From Lachnospiraceae bacterium UBA7050 (GTDB taxonomy: Bacteria; Bacillota; Clostridia; Lachnospirales; Lachnospiraceae): a stretch of DNA of 64,000 nucleotides. Each line of letters starts with the position of its first letter. Position 1 is the first letter of the stretch. Of the stretch, positions 1 to 9,700 are shown piece by piece. Position numbers and translations under genes: made by a program. The notes under the pieces were generated by a model, which searched no databases, was not told the DNA's origin, and worked only from the letters and a program-made list of their open reading frames with translations. Where the stretch lies: the NCBI GenBank assembly GCA_002493905.1, contig DLAJ01000008.1, forward strand, positions 4,532-68,531. Reading direction: 5' to 3'.

Positions 1-555
1 CACTCTAAGTAGTTCAACTAAATCTATTGCTTCTTCGTCATTCGTCTCGCATAATTCAATGTAATGCAGAATATCACATATTTTTTGATCTATATCGGAA
101 TGTTTCTTAGCAAGACTATCACGATAATCTTTAAGACTGGCTACAAGATATGCAAAATGTGCCAAATACTCTGCCCAATCGATTTCTGATAGATCGTGCG
201 AAAATGCCTTCTTCTCTACCTGATCTATAACTTCGTCATAGGTTAATTCTTTTACCTGAGAAATATATTCCTCTGTATTTATTTTTTCTTGTCCTTTCAT
301 AATGTCTTTATCAGACTCTTCTTCCGATTGGATAATTTCACTTTTCGTCTTTTTTGCATTGTTAGTTTCATTATCTACCGGGACCATACAATAAAATTGG
401 GTCTTTTTCCCCACGCATATTCGGCTATTTGCCTGAGCGAACGTAAATATTGTCGCATCCTGTTCGCAAACTGCCGCTACTAATTGGTCTGCATGATTTA
501 TTCTATAATAATTTCCTCTATAATCCATAATGTAATATAGTGAATCTGTCCCCAT
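1..555 (-). CDS. Unknown protein, 3' end beyond the window
   Basis: An open frame of 185 codons starts at an ATG at 555 after a good ribosome site (AGGAGG, 6 nt spacing) and runs off the left edge, so the C-terminus is missing. The first 60 residues form a compact block beginning MGTDSLYYIMDYRGN with several aromatic residues; it is followed by a charged, Lys/Glu-rich linker (about residues 62-95) and then a mostly helical acidic segment. There is no signal peptide or membrane segment. The 61-residue membrane protein upstream ends 39 nt before this start, so the two are probably co-transcribed. I do not recognise a family and assign no function. Confidence 0.7.
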   Translation of the reverse strand, partial: MGTDSLYYIMDYRGNYYRINHADQLVAAVCEQDATIFTFAQANSRICVGKKTQFYCMVPVDNETNNAKKTKSEIIQSEEESDKDIMKGQEKINTEEYISQVKELTYDEVIDQVEKKAFSHDLSEIDWAEYLAHFAYLVASLKDYRDSLAKKHSDIDQKICDILHYIELCETNDEEAIDLVELLRV

Positions 556-594
556 CGGCGCCTCCTGCTCTACCGTTTCATCCTATTTACTTTA

Positions 595-780
595 TCACAA
601 TCCCAAAAGTGCAAGAATAAACATCACTACAATAAAGCCTATTAACCATGCCCCGCTTCCGCTATTGCCGGAACTGTTATTTCCTGTACCTGGTTTCATG
701 CAATCCTTATAAATCTGATATTCGATAAAATCATCCGCCATATCCTTTTTCCCGTTTTTGTTCCAGTCGTATAATGCCAT
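595..780 (-). CDS. Small tail-anchored protein with EF-hand-like loop
   Basis: A 61-residue protein. Residues 5-16 (DWNKNGKKDMAD) match the spacing of an EF-hand/dockerin calcium loop (D-x-N-x-N-G-x-x-D-x-x-D). A Gly/Ser/Asn-rich linker follows (about 31-43), then one hydrophobic helix (about 44-61, ending FILALLGL) that reaches the C-terminus. The expected topology is a cytoplasmic N-terminus with a C-terminal anchor; calcium binding is inference from the loop alone. It lies immediately upstream of the partial gene at 1-555 and is probably in the same transcript. Confidence 0.6.
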   Translation of the reverse strand: MALYDWNKNGKKDMADDFIEYQIYKDCMKPGTGNNSSGNSGSGAWLIGFIVVMFILALLGL

Positions 781-930
781 ATTTATTACCCCGCTTTCCT
801 ATTCCTGTTTCTTTGCCAATCAAATACCCCACTGTAAACAACGAAGTATCAAGTTGTTTATATTATGCCAGCATTTATGTCCAATTAAAAGGACTTATAC
901 AATCATACAGGACTCTATTATAGTCGAACC

Positions 931-1025
931 GTCCAATTTTGTTTTAACCATAACAATAAAAAAGGACACTCTCCATATTTTGAAGACGTCCTTTTCATCG
1001 CATTCAGCTATTCAGTTTTGAAAGA
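931..1025. repeat. Direct repeat copy 1: hipA 3' end plus terminator
   Basis: About 95 bp, nearly identical to 2747-2840. It contains the last codons of hipA, its TGA stop and the hairpin terminator. The second copy, upstream of hipB, has no hipA attached. See finding on hipBA duplication. Confidence 0.85.
955..995 (-). terminator. hipA transcription terminator
   Basis: On the minus strand, arms AAAAGGAC and GTCCTTTT flank a loop of about 20 nt and are followed by a T-rich run. It lies just after the hipA stop codon. Confidence 0.75.
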
Positions 1026-2277
1026 AGCATTCGCTAAATGCAGGCCTCATATCCTCTATTTGTCCGCGGGACAAGCCGTACTTTTTCGCTATTTGTTCCC
1101 AATTCTCCCTTACAACACTTCTTATTTCCTCCGCTATTTTTTCTGCGTTTACTTCGGAAATTCCAAAGCGGGGCGCTGTACCTATTGCCAGTTCCGTTGA
1201 AATACGGTTGTCCGCATTGTCCACAAGGAGAGATAACTCATCTCCATACGGAACCGGATTTACATCATATAAAGGTGACAATGTCCACCCTTTATTCGAA
1301 AGCATAAATGCATGATTCCGAAGATGGTCGTCCGTATTAGTTACTGCCATATTAAACACAATTCTTTTCCATAATTCTACTAAATCCGATTTGGGGTTTG
1401 CTCCATACGATTTTATAAACGAGGCAATATCAAGATAACTTGTACCGTCGGCCGCACAAGCTCCGTCTGTTTTTCCAAGCAACGCCATTGCTGATGCAAA
1501 ATGAATTCTTTTATCACGGTTTCTGTCAAAACGTTTCACCAGAAAAGTACTTCCTAACTCTGAAAATTTTTCAAGCTTGGATACGGGCACATTTAATCCG
1601 CACATTCTTGCGAGATCGTGAACCACTTTTTCCCAAGCCCCCGTATCATTCTCGTCATTCTTTGAAGGAAATTTTGCTATCCATTGCTGTCCCTTCGTGT
1701 CGATAACCGTTGCCTTTGGCCTTGCTCCGCCTAAAGAAGAACCCGGCTTAATTAACTGATTAAGCCACTTCTCCGTAAGCCCTGTTTCGTCATTTTCATA
1801 ATTTCTGGAGGCTTCCTCCAGAGTCCTAAGTGATGCCCATGGAGGAGCTGCTGTTTCTCTATCATCTGAAAGAAACGGACCATCCTGATCAAGCTTAAAA
1901 CGGATCCCCCCCATTCTGGTTTCATCATAAACGCCAAGAAGATAATCACTGTCATATAACTTTCTTGGTTTTCGCCCTTCCCTTTCTGCCAAAAGTCGTT
2001 CCCTCTTATTCATGAGTACACGTCCCCATCTGTCAGGTGATGCATCTGCGAATACGCCAAAAATATTTTTTCCAAGCGGAAATTGACGTCCTGCGAAAGG
2101 CTGTAGTTCAGGATCAAGATAAATCGATAATTTATTCTTTTTCAGCCATTCTGTATCAAATTCAAAAGAGTATGTTTCTCCTCCTTTTATAGTTCCTATA
2201 TACAGCTTGCCAAGCAGAAAAGGCTCACCATAAGAAAAATCATCATATACATAAATCACTTTTTCTTCTACGGTCAT
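1012..2277 (-). CDS. hipA: HipA-family serine/threonine kinase toxin
   Basis: 421 residues, near the usual HipA size. An N-terminal subdomain carries the family signature SPDRWGR (about residues 80-86). The kinase C-lobe carries the catalytic-loop motif TNTDDHLRNH and the metal-binding SPLYDVNP. HipA kinases are known to phosphorylate aminoacyl-tRNA synthetases (GltX in E. coli), triggering (p)ppGpp and dormancy; the target here is unknown. The start overlaps the stop of hipB by one base, as expected for a translationally coupled antitoxin-toxin pair. All key motifs are present, so it is likely active. It lies between two direct repeats that each contain a hipA tail. Confidence 0.93.
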   Translation of the reverse strand: MTVEEKVIYVYDDFSYGEPFLLGKLYIGTIKGGETYSFEFDTEWLKKNKLSIYLDPELQPFAGRQFPLGKNIFGVFADASPDRWGRVLMNKRERLLAEREGRKPRKLYDSDYLLGVYDETRMGGIRFKLDQDGPFLSDDRETAAPPWASLRTLEEASRNYENDETGLTEKWLNQLIKPGSSLGGARPKATVIDTKGQQWIAKFPSKNDENDTGAWEKVVHDLARMCGLNVPVSKLEKFSELGSTFLVKRFDRNRDKRIHFASAMALLGKTDGACAADGTSYLDIASFIKSYGANPKSDLVELWKRIVFNMAVTNTDDHLRNHAFMLSNKGWTLSPLYDVNPVPYGDELSLLVDNADNRISTELAIGTAPRFGISEVNAEKIAEEIRSVVRENWEQIAKKYGLSRGQIEDMRPAFSECFFQN

Positions 2278-2603
2278 TAACCTCTTCTCCTTGTTGCACG
2301 TTTTCTTGTCATCAGGTTCATATCCTGCATCTGTCTTCCCATTTCATCGTCTTTCGCTACAAGACTCAGATCCTTATCCATACCACCTAATGCATGTAAA
2401 ACTGCTGCATAGATTCCTATCGCTACTGCAGGATTGCCGGATTCAACCTTCCACAGTGATGCGCGGCTGATCCCGGCACGTTGTGCCACTAATTCGGCAG
2501 GAAGGTCTCGTCTAAGTCTAGCAAGCTTAATCTGTTCACCCATCATTTTTAATACTTCTTCCGTCGCAGGTACTATATTGTATGCCGCTTTTTTCACTCT
2601 CAT
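2277..2603 (-). CDS. hipB: HipB-like antitoxin/repressor (XRE family)
   Basis: 108 residues. A helix-turn-helix spans about residues 24-75 (GEQIKLARLRRDLPAELVAQ, then AGISRASLWKVESG), followed by a basic tail ending KRATRRRG. It is the first gene of the operon. It is expected to bind and neutralise HipA and to repress its own promoter, which overlaps an inverted repeat just upstream. A 66-bp piece almost identical in DNA to this HTH region survives at 4417-4482. The start is chosen as the first ATG; the ribosome site is weak, and the GTG two codons downstream is an alternative. Confidence 0.9.
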   Translation of the reverse strand: MRVKKAAYNIVPATEEVLKMMGEQIKLARLRRDLPAELVAQRAGISRASLWKVESGNPAVAIGIYAAVLHALGGMDKDLSLVAKDDEMGRQMQDMNLMTRKRATRRRG

Positions 2604-2620
2604 TCACTCTCTCTTAGTTT

Positions 2621-2659
2621 TATAATTTCTATTATAAACAAAATGCTGTATACTGTCAA
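2621..2659 (-). promoter_or_regulatory. hipBA promoter with palindromic operator
   Basis: On the minus strand: -35 TTGACA (2654-2659), 17-nt spacer, -10 TATAAT (2631-2636). The -10 box is one arm of an inverted repeat, TATAAT-TTCT-ATTATA (2621-2636), a natural site for autorepression by HipB. Confidence 0.8.
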
Positions 2660-2746
2660 TAATAATAAACGTAAATCTATTTCATTTGTTTATCTTCGTT
2701 TTAATCTCGCTCAAAAATGCATAACCATACTGTTTGTTTCAAGGCT

Positions 2747-2840
2747 GTCCGATTTTGTTTAACCATAACAATAAAAAAGGACACTCCCCATGTCTTGGAA
2801 GACGTCCTTTTCATCGCATTCAGTTATTCAATTTTGAAAG
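2747..2840. repeat. Direct repeat copy 2: orphan hipA tail plus terminator
   Basis: Nearly identical to 931-1025, including a hipA-like CTTTCAAAAT-TGA ending and the same terminator hairpin, but with no hipA reading into it. It lies just downstream of the broken ATPase gene and may serve as that gene's terminator. The rest of the 285-bp gap between hipB and the ATPase holds the hipBA promoter. Confidence 0.85.
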
Positions 2841-2888
2841 GTTCCAATTTCTAAAACATACCACTTATTTATATTGAATACGACTTTC

Positions 2889-4347
2889 TTATTTAGCAAA
2901 CATTTCATCAAGTGCAATTAGCACAACATTCTCTCTTTTTTCACAGTTAAATCCGCTCCGTGAGAAAAAAACATACTTATAGCAATTTAAGCCGGTTGCT
3001 TTTACCTGCTCAATTTCCTCATTGATCATCTCATCTGATACCGGCTTCTTCTTAAACTTTACCTCGTAAAAAGCATATCCAAGCTCATCCTCTGTTACGA
3101 TATCAAACTCACCATTCGTTCGTTCTGCCGGATTATCATAATAATCCCCATGCATATCGCAAGCAAAGCTTGCGATACTGCTTAAATAGAAAATGAAAAA
3201 TCTTTGATTTTTCAATCTAATACTTCCCAATCGTTTCGATGACCGGTTCAATCTCTCCCGCTTTATTTTTGCGGATCAGATACTGTCTGCATACACTCTC
3301 AAACATATGCGGTACATAATACTCTTCAAAATCCTTTTCAATATATTTCTTATAGAATACTTCCGAATCCATAATATTCATCTGTGATGAATATCGAAAG
3401 ATATATCTATAATAGAATAAAGAAAGATTGTCGCAAATATAATATCCAACCTTCTTTTTATTCGTACTGTCATTAATTGGTGCCGTCTTAACCACAACTT
3501 CCATACTGATCAGTTTATCCAGCACATCCACAAGAGTAGGCCCACTTGATACATGAGACTGTGAAAGAATATCACTGTATTTTGAAAAGCCTCTTGATAA
3601 TGCTTCAAACACTTCATTGACATTTACGATTTTTGAAAGCTCCGCATTCAAGTACATGGATACTTCATTCTCCAGCCGCGCTCCTGGAGATGCAATCAAC
3701 TCAGTAATATTTTCCTGCACACTTTTTGAATCATCAATCAACCGGTTATAATACGGGATTCCTCCGAATACCGAATAGATTCTTATCTTATCCTCTTCCG
3801 AAAAATTTGGATAAAAAAAGGAAGACTCATAGTAATCCATCTGCTTTAGATTTATGGTAAGATCCGCTCTTCCGTACAACGGGTTTTCATGCTCTAAAAG
3901 GGAACGCATGACTTCCACATAGGAGCCTAAAATGATGAGTGTCAGCTTTGAATTTTTTCTATATTGATCAATGGCTGCCTGCAAGATGCTGTCCATTCCT
4001 CTTACCGATTCTCTCAAGTATGGATACTCATCCAATACAAGAACCATCTTTTCTTTTGTGGAAAGCTCAAAAATATAATGAAGCAGTGATTCAATATCTG
4101 AAAACCCGAGTTTTGGAAGTCCCATGGTCTCAGATACGATCTCATTTAAGCCGCTCACATTGTTCTCCTGCGCAACCTGCCTGCATTCATAATACAGATT
4201 TCTCACGTTGCTCTTTGCCATGGCCTGACTTACAAGCTCACTCTTTCCAACTCGTCTTCGTCCATATATTAAAGTAAACGTCATTTCATCGGCATGCATC
4301 ATCTTATCCAGTTTTTTTAGTTCTTCTTTCCGCCCAATAAATTTCAT
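2889..4347 (-). pseudogene. DUF234-type AAA ATPase/nuclease gene broken by a 76-bp insertion
   Basis: Removing bases 3144-3219 restores one frame of about 460 codons, the usual size of this family. The N-terminal piece (3217-4347) starts at the ATG at 4347 (MKFIGRKEEL). It carries Walker A GRRRVGKS (residues 29-36), Walker B VLVLDEYP near residue 100, and a winged-helix middle region; it now ends IGKY followed by TAG from the insert. The C-terminal piece (2889-3143) continues YYDNPAERTNGEFDIV and carries a PD-(D/E)xK-like core, FYEVKFKKK. The insert causes both a stop and a frameshift, so full-length protein cannot be made. The original role (an ATPase with a nuclease-like tail, function poorly known) is probably lost. 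Confidence 0.85.
3144..3219. mobile_element. 76-bp double-hairpin insertion in the ATPase gene
   Basis: The element has two hairpins in tandem: GAAAAATC-aaa-GATTTTTC and TATCGCAAGC-ttt-GCTTGCGATA, with a short linker. It sits precisely between two codons of the ATPase gene. No transposase is encoded, so it would be a non-autonomous palindromic element, and mobility is inference from its position. Confidence 0.7.
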
Positions 4348-4416
4348 TTTACTCGGTTCCTTTCGACTCGATTCTTTCCGAGTTAATGATAACATCTTTG
4401 ATTTTACTTGTAAATG

Positions 4417-4482
4417 CCCGAATCTTACCATTGCTGCTGCAGGAGTACCGGATTCAGCCTTCCACAGTGATGCGCGGCTGTT
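4417..4482 (-). pseudogene. hipB fragment (helix-turn-helix region)
   Basis: On the minus strand this encodes NSRASLWKAESGTPAAAM, matching ISRASLWKVESGNPAVAI of hipB at 2277-2603. About 47 of 53 aligned bases are identical. It is in frame with, but upstream of, the real start of the broken ATPase. It marks the 5' end of a lost second hipBA copy. Confidence 0.85.
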
Positions 4483-4498
4483 CTTATTGAACCCTTGC

Positions 4499-4772
4499 TT
4501 AACTTGACCTATCCACAGTTTTAGCAATCTGCCCTATTGTATACAGCGGCAAATTCACAAGCCAATCTTCTTTTTTGAACTCTGTCGTTGATGTACGAAC
4601 AGAAATCTCCAGCGAAAATTTCTCCTGATAAGGTTTCAAGCTCTTAGCCCTGAAATAGTTACTTGCATGATCAAACTCTAATTTCACTTACAATCCCATC
4701 AATATAGGCATCAGCAAAAGCTGCCTGTAAGGAAACACTACCATTATTAATATATGAAACTTTTCTGTACAT
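4499..4772 (-). pseudogene. Unrecognised gene fragments
   Basis: Two short overlapping minus-strand frames read MYRKVSYINNGSVSLQAAFADAY (4671-4772) and KLEFDHASNYFRAKSLKPYQ (4499-4687, GTG start). The second continues just as the first stops, as if a frameshift divides one small gene. There is no convincing family match. It may be a remnant; the region between here and 4878 otherwise holds only the promoter of the next gene. Confidence 0.3.
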
Positions 4773-4827
4773 ACTAATCCCCATGTCAGAACAATTTACT
4801 GCCATGACACATTGTTCCATTATTGTC

Positions 4828-4856
4828 TTGCGTGCAGAACAATAATTGTGTATAAT
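4828..4856 (+). promoter_or_regulatory. Promoter of the DUF4143-type ATPase gene
   Basis: -35 TTGCGT (4828-4833), 17-nt spacer, -10 TATAAT (4851-4856) with an upstream TGTG extension. The start codon follows 22 nt after the -10 box. Confidence 0.6.
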
Positions 4857-4877
4857 TGTTTTGTGATCGGAGGTAGC

Positions 4878-6176
4878 ATGATGAACAGAGATACCTTAAA
4901 ACAGATTATGGTCGACCAAAAGGATATCTATTTGAATAACCCATTAATTGTCAGACATTATCCTTTAGAGGAAAATGTAAACTATTGCTTTGTCGGAATC
5001 AGAAGAACCGGCAAATCTTATATCATGTATCAGCAAATCAAGACTCTTCTTGATAAAGATATACCGCTGTCCCAAATTGTCTATGTGAATTTTGAAGATG
5101 AGCGTCTTTTAGAAATGACGTCAGACGACTTAAATACTATCCTGGAAATCGGTTTGGAACTTTCCGGGATTGAACATAAACCTTACCTGTTTCTTGACGA
5201 AATTCAAAATATCAACGGATGGGAAAAATTCGTACGCAGAATTGCAGATATGAAATATAAAGTAAGCATTACCGGAAGTAACAGCAAAATGCTCAGTAGT
5301 GAGATCGCATCCACATTGGGCGGACGTTTTGTGATAATGAAGATCTATCCGTATTCCTTTGCCGAATATCTTATTGCAAACGGTAAAGGAAAAAATTATC
5401 TGGATACCGTTAGTACAAGTGATAAAGCCGATGTACTTGCACAGTATCATGAATACGTGACTTTCGGTGCTTTCCCCGAACTGGTAGAAATCAAAAACAA
5501 AAGAACCTTTTTAAGCAGCATATATCAGACGGTCTACCTTGGCGATATTATTACAAGGAATAAAATTACGAATGATTTTGCTATCAGGCTATTATTAAAG
5601 AAAATAGCAGAATCCTTAACCAAGCCTTTATCTTTTACCAGATTAACTAACATTGCAAAAAGCGCCGGGGCATCCCTCGGCAAGCAGACTGTAATTAACT
5701 ATGTAGGATACATGACCGATTCCTATCTCATTTTCCCGCTGACAAATTATGCCGCGAAGCTTGTTGAAAAAGAGACCTCTCCCAAATATTACTTTATGGA
5801 TGCAGGTCTTGTTGGTTTGATGCTGTTGGATTGTAAATCTGCCCAGCTCGAAAATCTTGTTGCCATAGAGCTCCTCAGACGCTACGGTCAGGAAAATGTA
5901 TTCTACTTCGAAAATAATGTTGAGATTGATTTTTATGTTCCTGCAGAGAAACTTGCCATCCAGGTATGCCTGCAGGTTCTCGATGACATGGATACACGCG
6001 AACGTGAAACCAGGGCTTTTGCCAAGCTTCACAATTTTATTCCCGACTCGAAATGTCTCATTATTACAAATAGTGAAGAGTCTGCTCTGAATTGTGACGG
6101 AATATCAATTTCTGTAATTCCTGCCTGGAAATGGCTTTTGGATACTCCTGAAAGATTGCAGGATTCCGTAAAGTGA
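4878..6176 (+). CDS. AAA ATPase with DUF4143 nuclease-like C-terminus
   Basis: 433 residues from the ATG at 4878 (ribosome site GGAGG, 4 nt spacing); a longer upstream extension in the same frame lacks support. Walker A is GIRRTGKS (about 40-47) and Walker B is YLFLDEIQN (near 125). A sensor region with a winged-helix middle follows, then a DUF4143 tail with the nuclease-fold core VEIDFYVPAEKLAIQV. These proteins are common in gut anaerobes and often sit in variable regions; their molecular role is not established. The gene is intact and has its own promoter, unlike its two broken relatives on either side. Confidence 0.88.
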   Translation: MMNRDTLKQIMVDQKDIYLNNPLIVRHYPLEENVNYCFVGIRRTGKSYIMYQQIKTLLDKDIPLSQIVYVNFEDERLLEMTSDDLNTILEIGLELSGIEHKPYLFLDEIQNINGWEKFVRRIADMKYKVSITGSNSKMLSSEIASTLGGRFVIMKIYPYSFAEYLIANGKGKNYLDTVSTSDKADVLAQYHEYVTFGAFPELVEIKNKRTFLSSIYQTVYLGDIITRNKITNDFAIRLLLKKIAESLTKPLSFTRLTNIAKSAGASLGKQTVINYVGYMTDSYLIFPLTNYAAKLVEKETSPKYYFMDAGLVGLMLLDCKSAQLENLVAIELLRRYGQENVFYFENNVEIDFYVPAEKLAIQVCLQVLDDMDTRERETRAFAKLHNFIPDSKCLIITNSEESALNCDGISISVIPAWKWLLDTPERLQDSVK

Positions 6177-6398
6177 ATTTTGAAAGGCATCGTTTACCAT
6201 CTTTTGGATATCCGACTCGCCTTGCCCAAACATCATTTCCGACAACCAATCAGCGATATCGACAATCTTGATTCCTTCATACTGGTATTCATCATACTAT
6301 GCCGCTGCCTTTTCATGTACAAAAGCCGAAAAATGCTTCTTCATCCCGCTTGGGGAACAGCCGCCGTGAACATAGCCGGTTATCGGAAGCGGCTCCTT
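6177..6398. other. Non-coding remnant region between ATPase genes
   Basis: No intact gene. On the minus strand, roughly 6180-6296, a frame without a start reads YDEYQYEGIKIVDIADWLSE and on to FGQGESDIQKMVND, with biased coding-like composition. It may be the tail of a deleted gene; I do not recognise it. Confidence 0.35.
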
Positions 6399-6596
6399 TT
6401 ATACAATCATTTCAGTATCTGCATATGCTTGTTTGCCGAACTCTTTCATCAGCCAAGTCTTGCCAACTTGCCGTGCTCCTTCGATGATTAGCGGCTTACG
6501 TCGTTTGCTTTCTTTCCATTTTAACAGCTTTCCAATAGCAATCCGGCACTTCAATGCACCTCCATTATCATAATTCAGGCGCAATATAACATGCAT
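6399..6596 (-). pseudogene. Truncated AAA ATPase (N-terminal piece only)
   Basis: 65 residues that match the start of DUF4143-type ATPases: LLKWKESKRRKPLIIEGARQ runs into Walker A GARQVGKTW (about residues 41-49), then KEFGKQAYADTEM and a stop. Full-length relatives are 400 residues or more, so everything after the first strand of the ATPase core is missing. It is a third member of this superfamily within 4 kb, and is not expected to be functional. Confidence 0.75.
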
Positions 6597-6746
6597 TTAC
6601 AAAAATTACAACGTTCTTTAGCGTATAAGATACATTTTTTACAGCGAATAATGCAGATAACCATTGCACAAAATCAAAAGAGTTCCCATATTATTCAATG
6701 TTATCCGGTATGATCGGCACGCTTAAATCAGCACCCTGAGGAAATT

Positions 6747-9700
6747 TTACACCTCTGTTCCGGCAAACCGGTCCATGATCTGCTTTGCCTCGCTTACACA
6801 GGAAGATTTCTTCCAGGCAGCCTCATCACCGATCATGTACAAGCGATATTTTGCTCTTGTTGCTGCGACATTGACAATGTTCTTATTAACCCATCCGACT
6901 GCGCCTGCCGCATCCTTTGAATCATCGCATCCCAGCAAAAAAATCACTTCATCTGCTTCTTTTCCTTGAAACGTATGAACCGTCCCAATCCGCTTCTTAT
7001 CATAATCTAACATATAATCCGGATTCACTTTGGTTGTCGACCGATTTCTTCTGCAATAATCCTGAATATGCTTCCTGATTCCCGAAACAACAGAGGTAAA
7101 TGGACTGATGATATAAAGGCTGGGCTCAACATTCTTTGTAAACGCGGTCTCCAGCAATTCACATACCTTATCTCCCTGCACCTCCACAAAATGATTTTTA
7201 TTCCCCTTTTCTTTGCCTGCCACATTGATCCATTGTGATGTTTCATATAAAAATGTTTCTGCCTTTTCCGGTTTGGGCAGTCTCGTCTGCTGCCTCATAA
7301 TCCCATTGTAGGACAACTGATTCGATATATCATACATCGGTGAAATGCATCTCCTATGGACTAACAGCGGGCATCCCACCCACTCCGGTTCATCCGACCC
7401 GTTGTCCAGATAAGTGCCAAACGCATTGAGCCTGTCCGCAAAACTCTGAACAGAGATTGTCTTTCTCTTGTAAGGTTTTAAGATCTCATCATGGTAGGCA
7501 TTCTTGAGTAATAACAAATCATCCGTCACAACCGGTTCTACCTGCCTGGGATCTCCAACGATCACCGCTCTCCTGCACCTGTATAAAGCTCCCAGTGCCA
7601 TCTGTGGCTGGGCTTGTCCGGCTTCATCTACAACAAGCATACCAATCGTACCGGCATCTTTCGCATCTCTCAACAGATTTCCGACCGATGCAAATGTCGA
7701 GGACATCACTGGTACCAATAAGAAAAGCGTCTGATATAATGCCGGAACCATTCTCTCCTTATCTTCCTTATGAAACTTTATCCTTTCCTTATCATCACCT
7801 TCTTTGAACCCCCAGTAATGGGATAGTGTATTAAAATTATCACGGCACCTGTTGGATGATACAACAAATTCCTTATTCATTCGCATTGCCAAAGCAAATA
7901 ACTTTTCTCTTTCCCGATTATACCGCTGCGTGAACCACGGATTTTCCACCTGTGCCGCCGTCGACGCCTTGCGGTCTTCCGATATCAGTTTCCCTGCGAA
8001 ATCATCATCCAAAATGACCGTCGTGTCCAAATCTGTGGATTTCACATTTTTTTCCGCCTCCGCCTCATATTTACTGACCGCAGTTTTATAGTTCTTCTCC
8101 GCCTCGATTTTTCTGTTTTGGACTGCTTTGAACGCCTTTTCCTTCATGCCAAACGTCTTGGCGACAGCGTGTTTCTTTCTTTTCAGTTCTTCAAGCTCCT
8201 CCTCAGATGCCTTTACCAGTTCCCGTGCATGAGCCAAAGAATCTGCCAATATGCTCATTTCCTGATCCATCTCACACACTATCTGTCTTTGTCTGTCCGC
8301 ATCCTTTTTATATTCGTCCGCCAACTGCATCGCCGCTTTATATTTTGCTTTTTTGAACAGTTTCACAATGATGCCGGCGGAATCTCTCACCGAAATTTCT
8401 TCCTTCAAAATCTCTTTGACACGCGCATCTGCCTTCTCCCGCTCTGCCTGCTTTACCTGAAGCTTCCTCTGCGCTTCTTCCAAATTCCTGCTGCACGCAT
8501 GATATTTTCTCTCTGCCTCTAATAACGCAGAATCCATTTCCGCAATCCAAGCATCCAATTCTTTTTGGGAATCCTGATATGCCTTCTCGGCCAGTTCAAA
8601 TTCCTTTTTTACTTGACACAGCATCGATTGCGCTGCCGCTTTCGCCGCAGCTAAATCGCCTATCCGGCTCAATTCCTCCTGCAATTCTTCAACAATTCCA
8701 AGCTGTTCCCTAAACTTTCTCCTCGCCTCTTTATACTTCTGCACCCGATTTTTTGCCGTATCTCTCCTGGCATAAAAATCACGCGCTAATGGATACAATA
8801 CTTTATTATAAAAACTGTTCAAATTGGATTTTTTTCCCATCGGAGCCGCCACCAACCCCCACACGTCATCTGATTCAAGCAGCTCCCGCGCATATTTTGT
8901 AAAGTAGATATCCGGATACGTTTCTCCTTGATATGTCGTCTCTATAACCTCCGACCGCTTTGCATCAAATAATTCGGAAACCTCAGCAAGCGCCGCGCTT
9001 AGTTCCCCGGAATCTCCCTCCAGCGGATTCAGATCCCCTGTCAGACCTCTGGGCAATTCTTTCGAGATATTCTCTACAGCCGCATTATTGCATGATGTGA
9101 CTAACATACTATAGTTATTGATTTCATCTTCTTTCAGTCGGAACCAATGACGAGTATATGTTGAATATGCATTTCCTTCTTTATCTCCATGCAGAAAATC
9201 ACATTCTATAAATGCATCTTCCGGGTCATCGTACTTCGATAACAAGATGCTCTTTCCACAATATTGCTTACTACAATTTCTTTTAGCAATGTGGTTTTCC
9301 CCGTTCCCGGAGGTCCATTTACCGAAAATATCTTTCCGTTCACATCAAAAAGCGCCGATTTTCCTTTTTTGATTGTAAGATTAATCGCCATCTGCTGCAT
9401 AAATGCCGGCATAAATCTGGAGGGCCACTTCCCCAGTGGGGCATTTCTTAATTGCATCAATTCACTTATGTGATCCCGGTATAAGCTGAAATCATCCGGC
9501 CAAACGACATTGATACGCTTCGTTTGATCTTCCTTCCCGCTCAAAACCATAATATACTTTTGAAGGTCCTGTCCTAAAAAACGATCCCTTTCTAATTCCT
9601 TCTTTTTTATACGCTCTAAAACAAGCTTTATATCATTCGAAAAATAGTCATGATTCAGTCCTAGATAGTTATCGTCTTCACGCTTGTTTTTCGTTTCCTC

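Noticed and set aside
4348..4527. Longer N-terminus for the broken ATPase
   Set aside because: The extra residues are the hipB fragment and unrelated sequence; the family starts at MKFIGRKEEL (4347).
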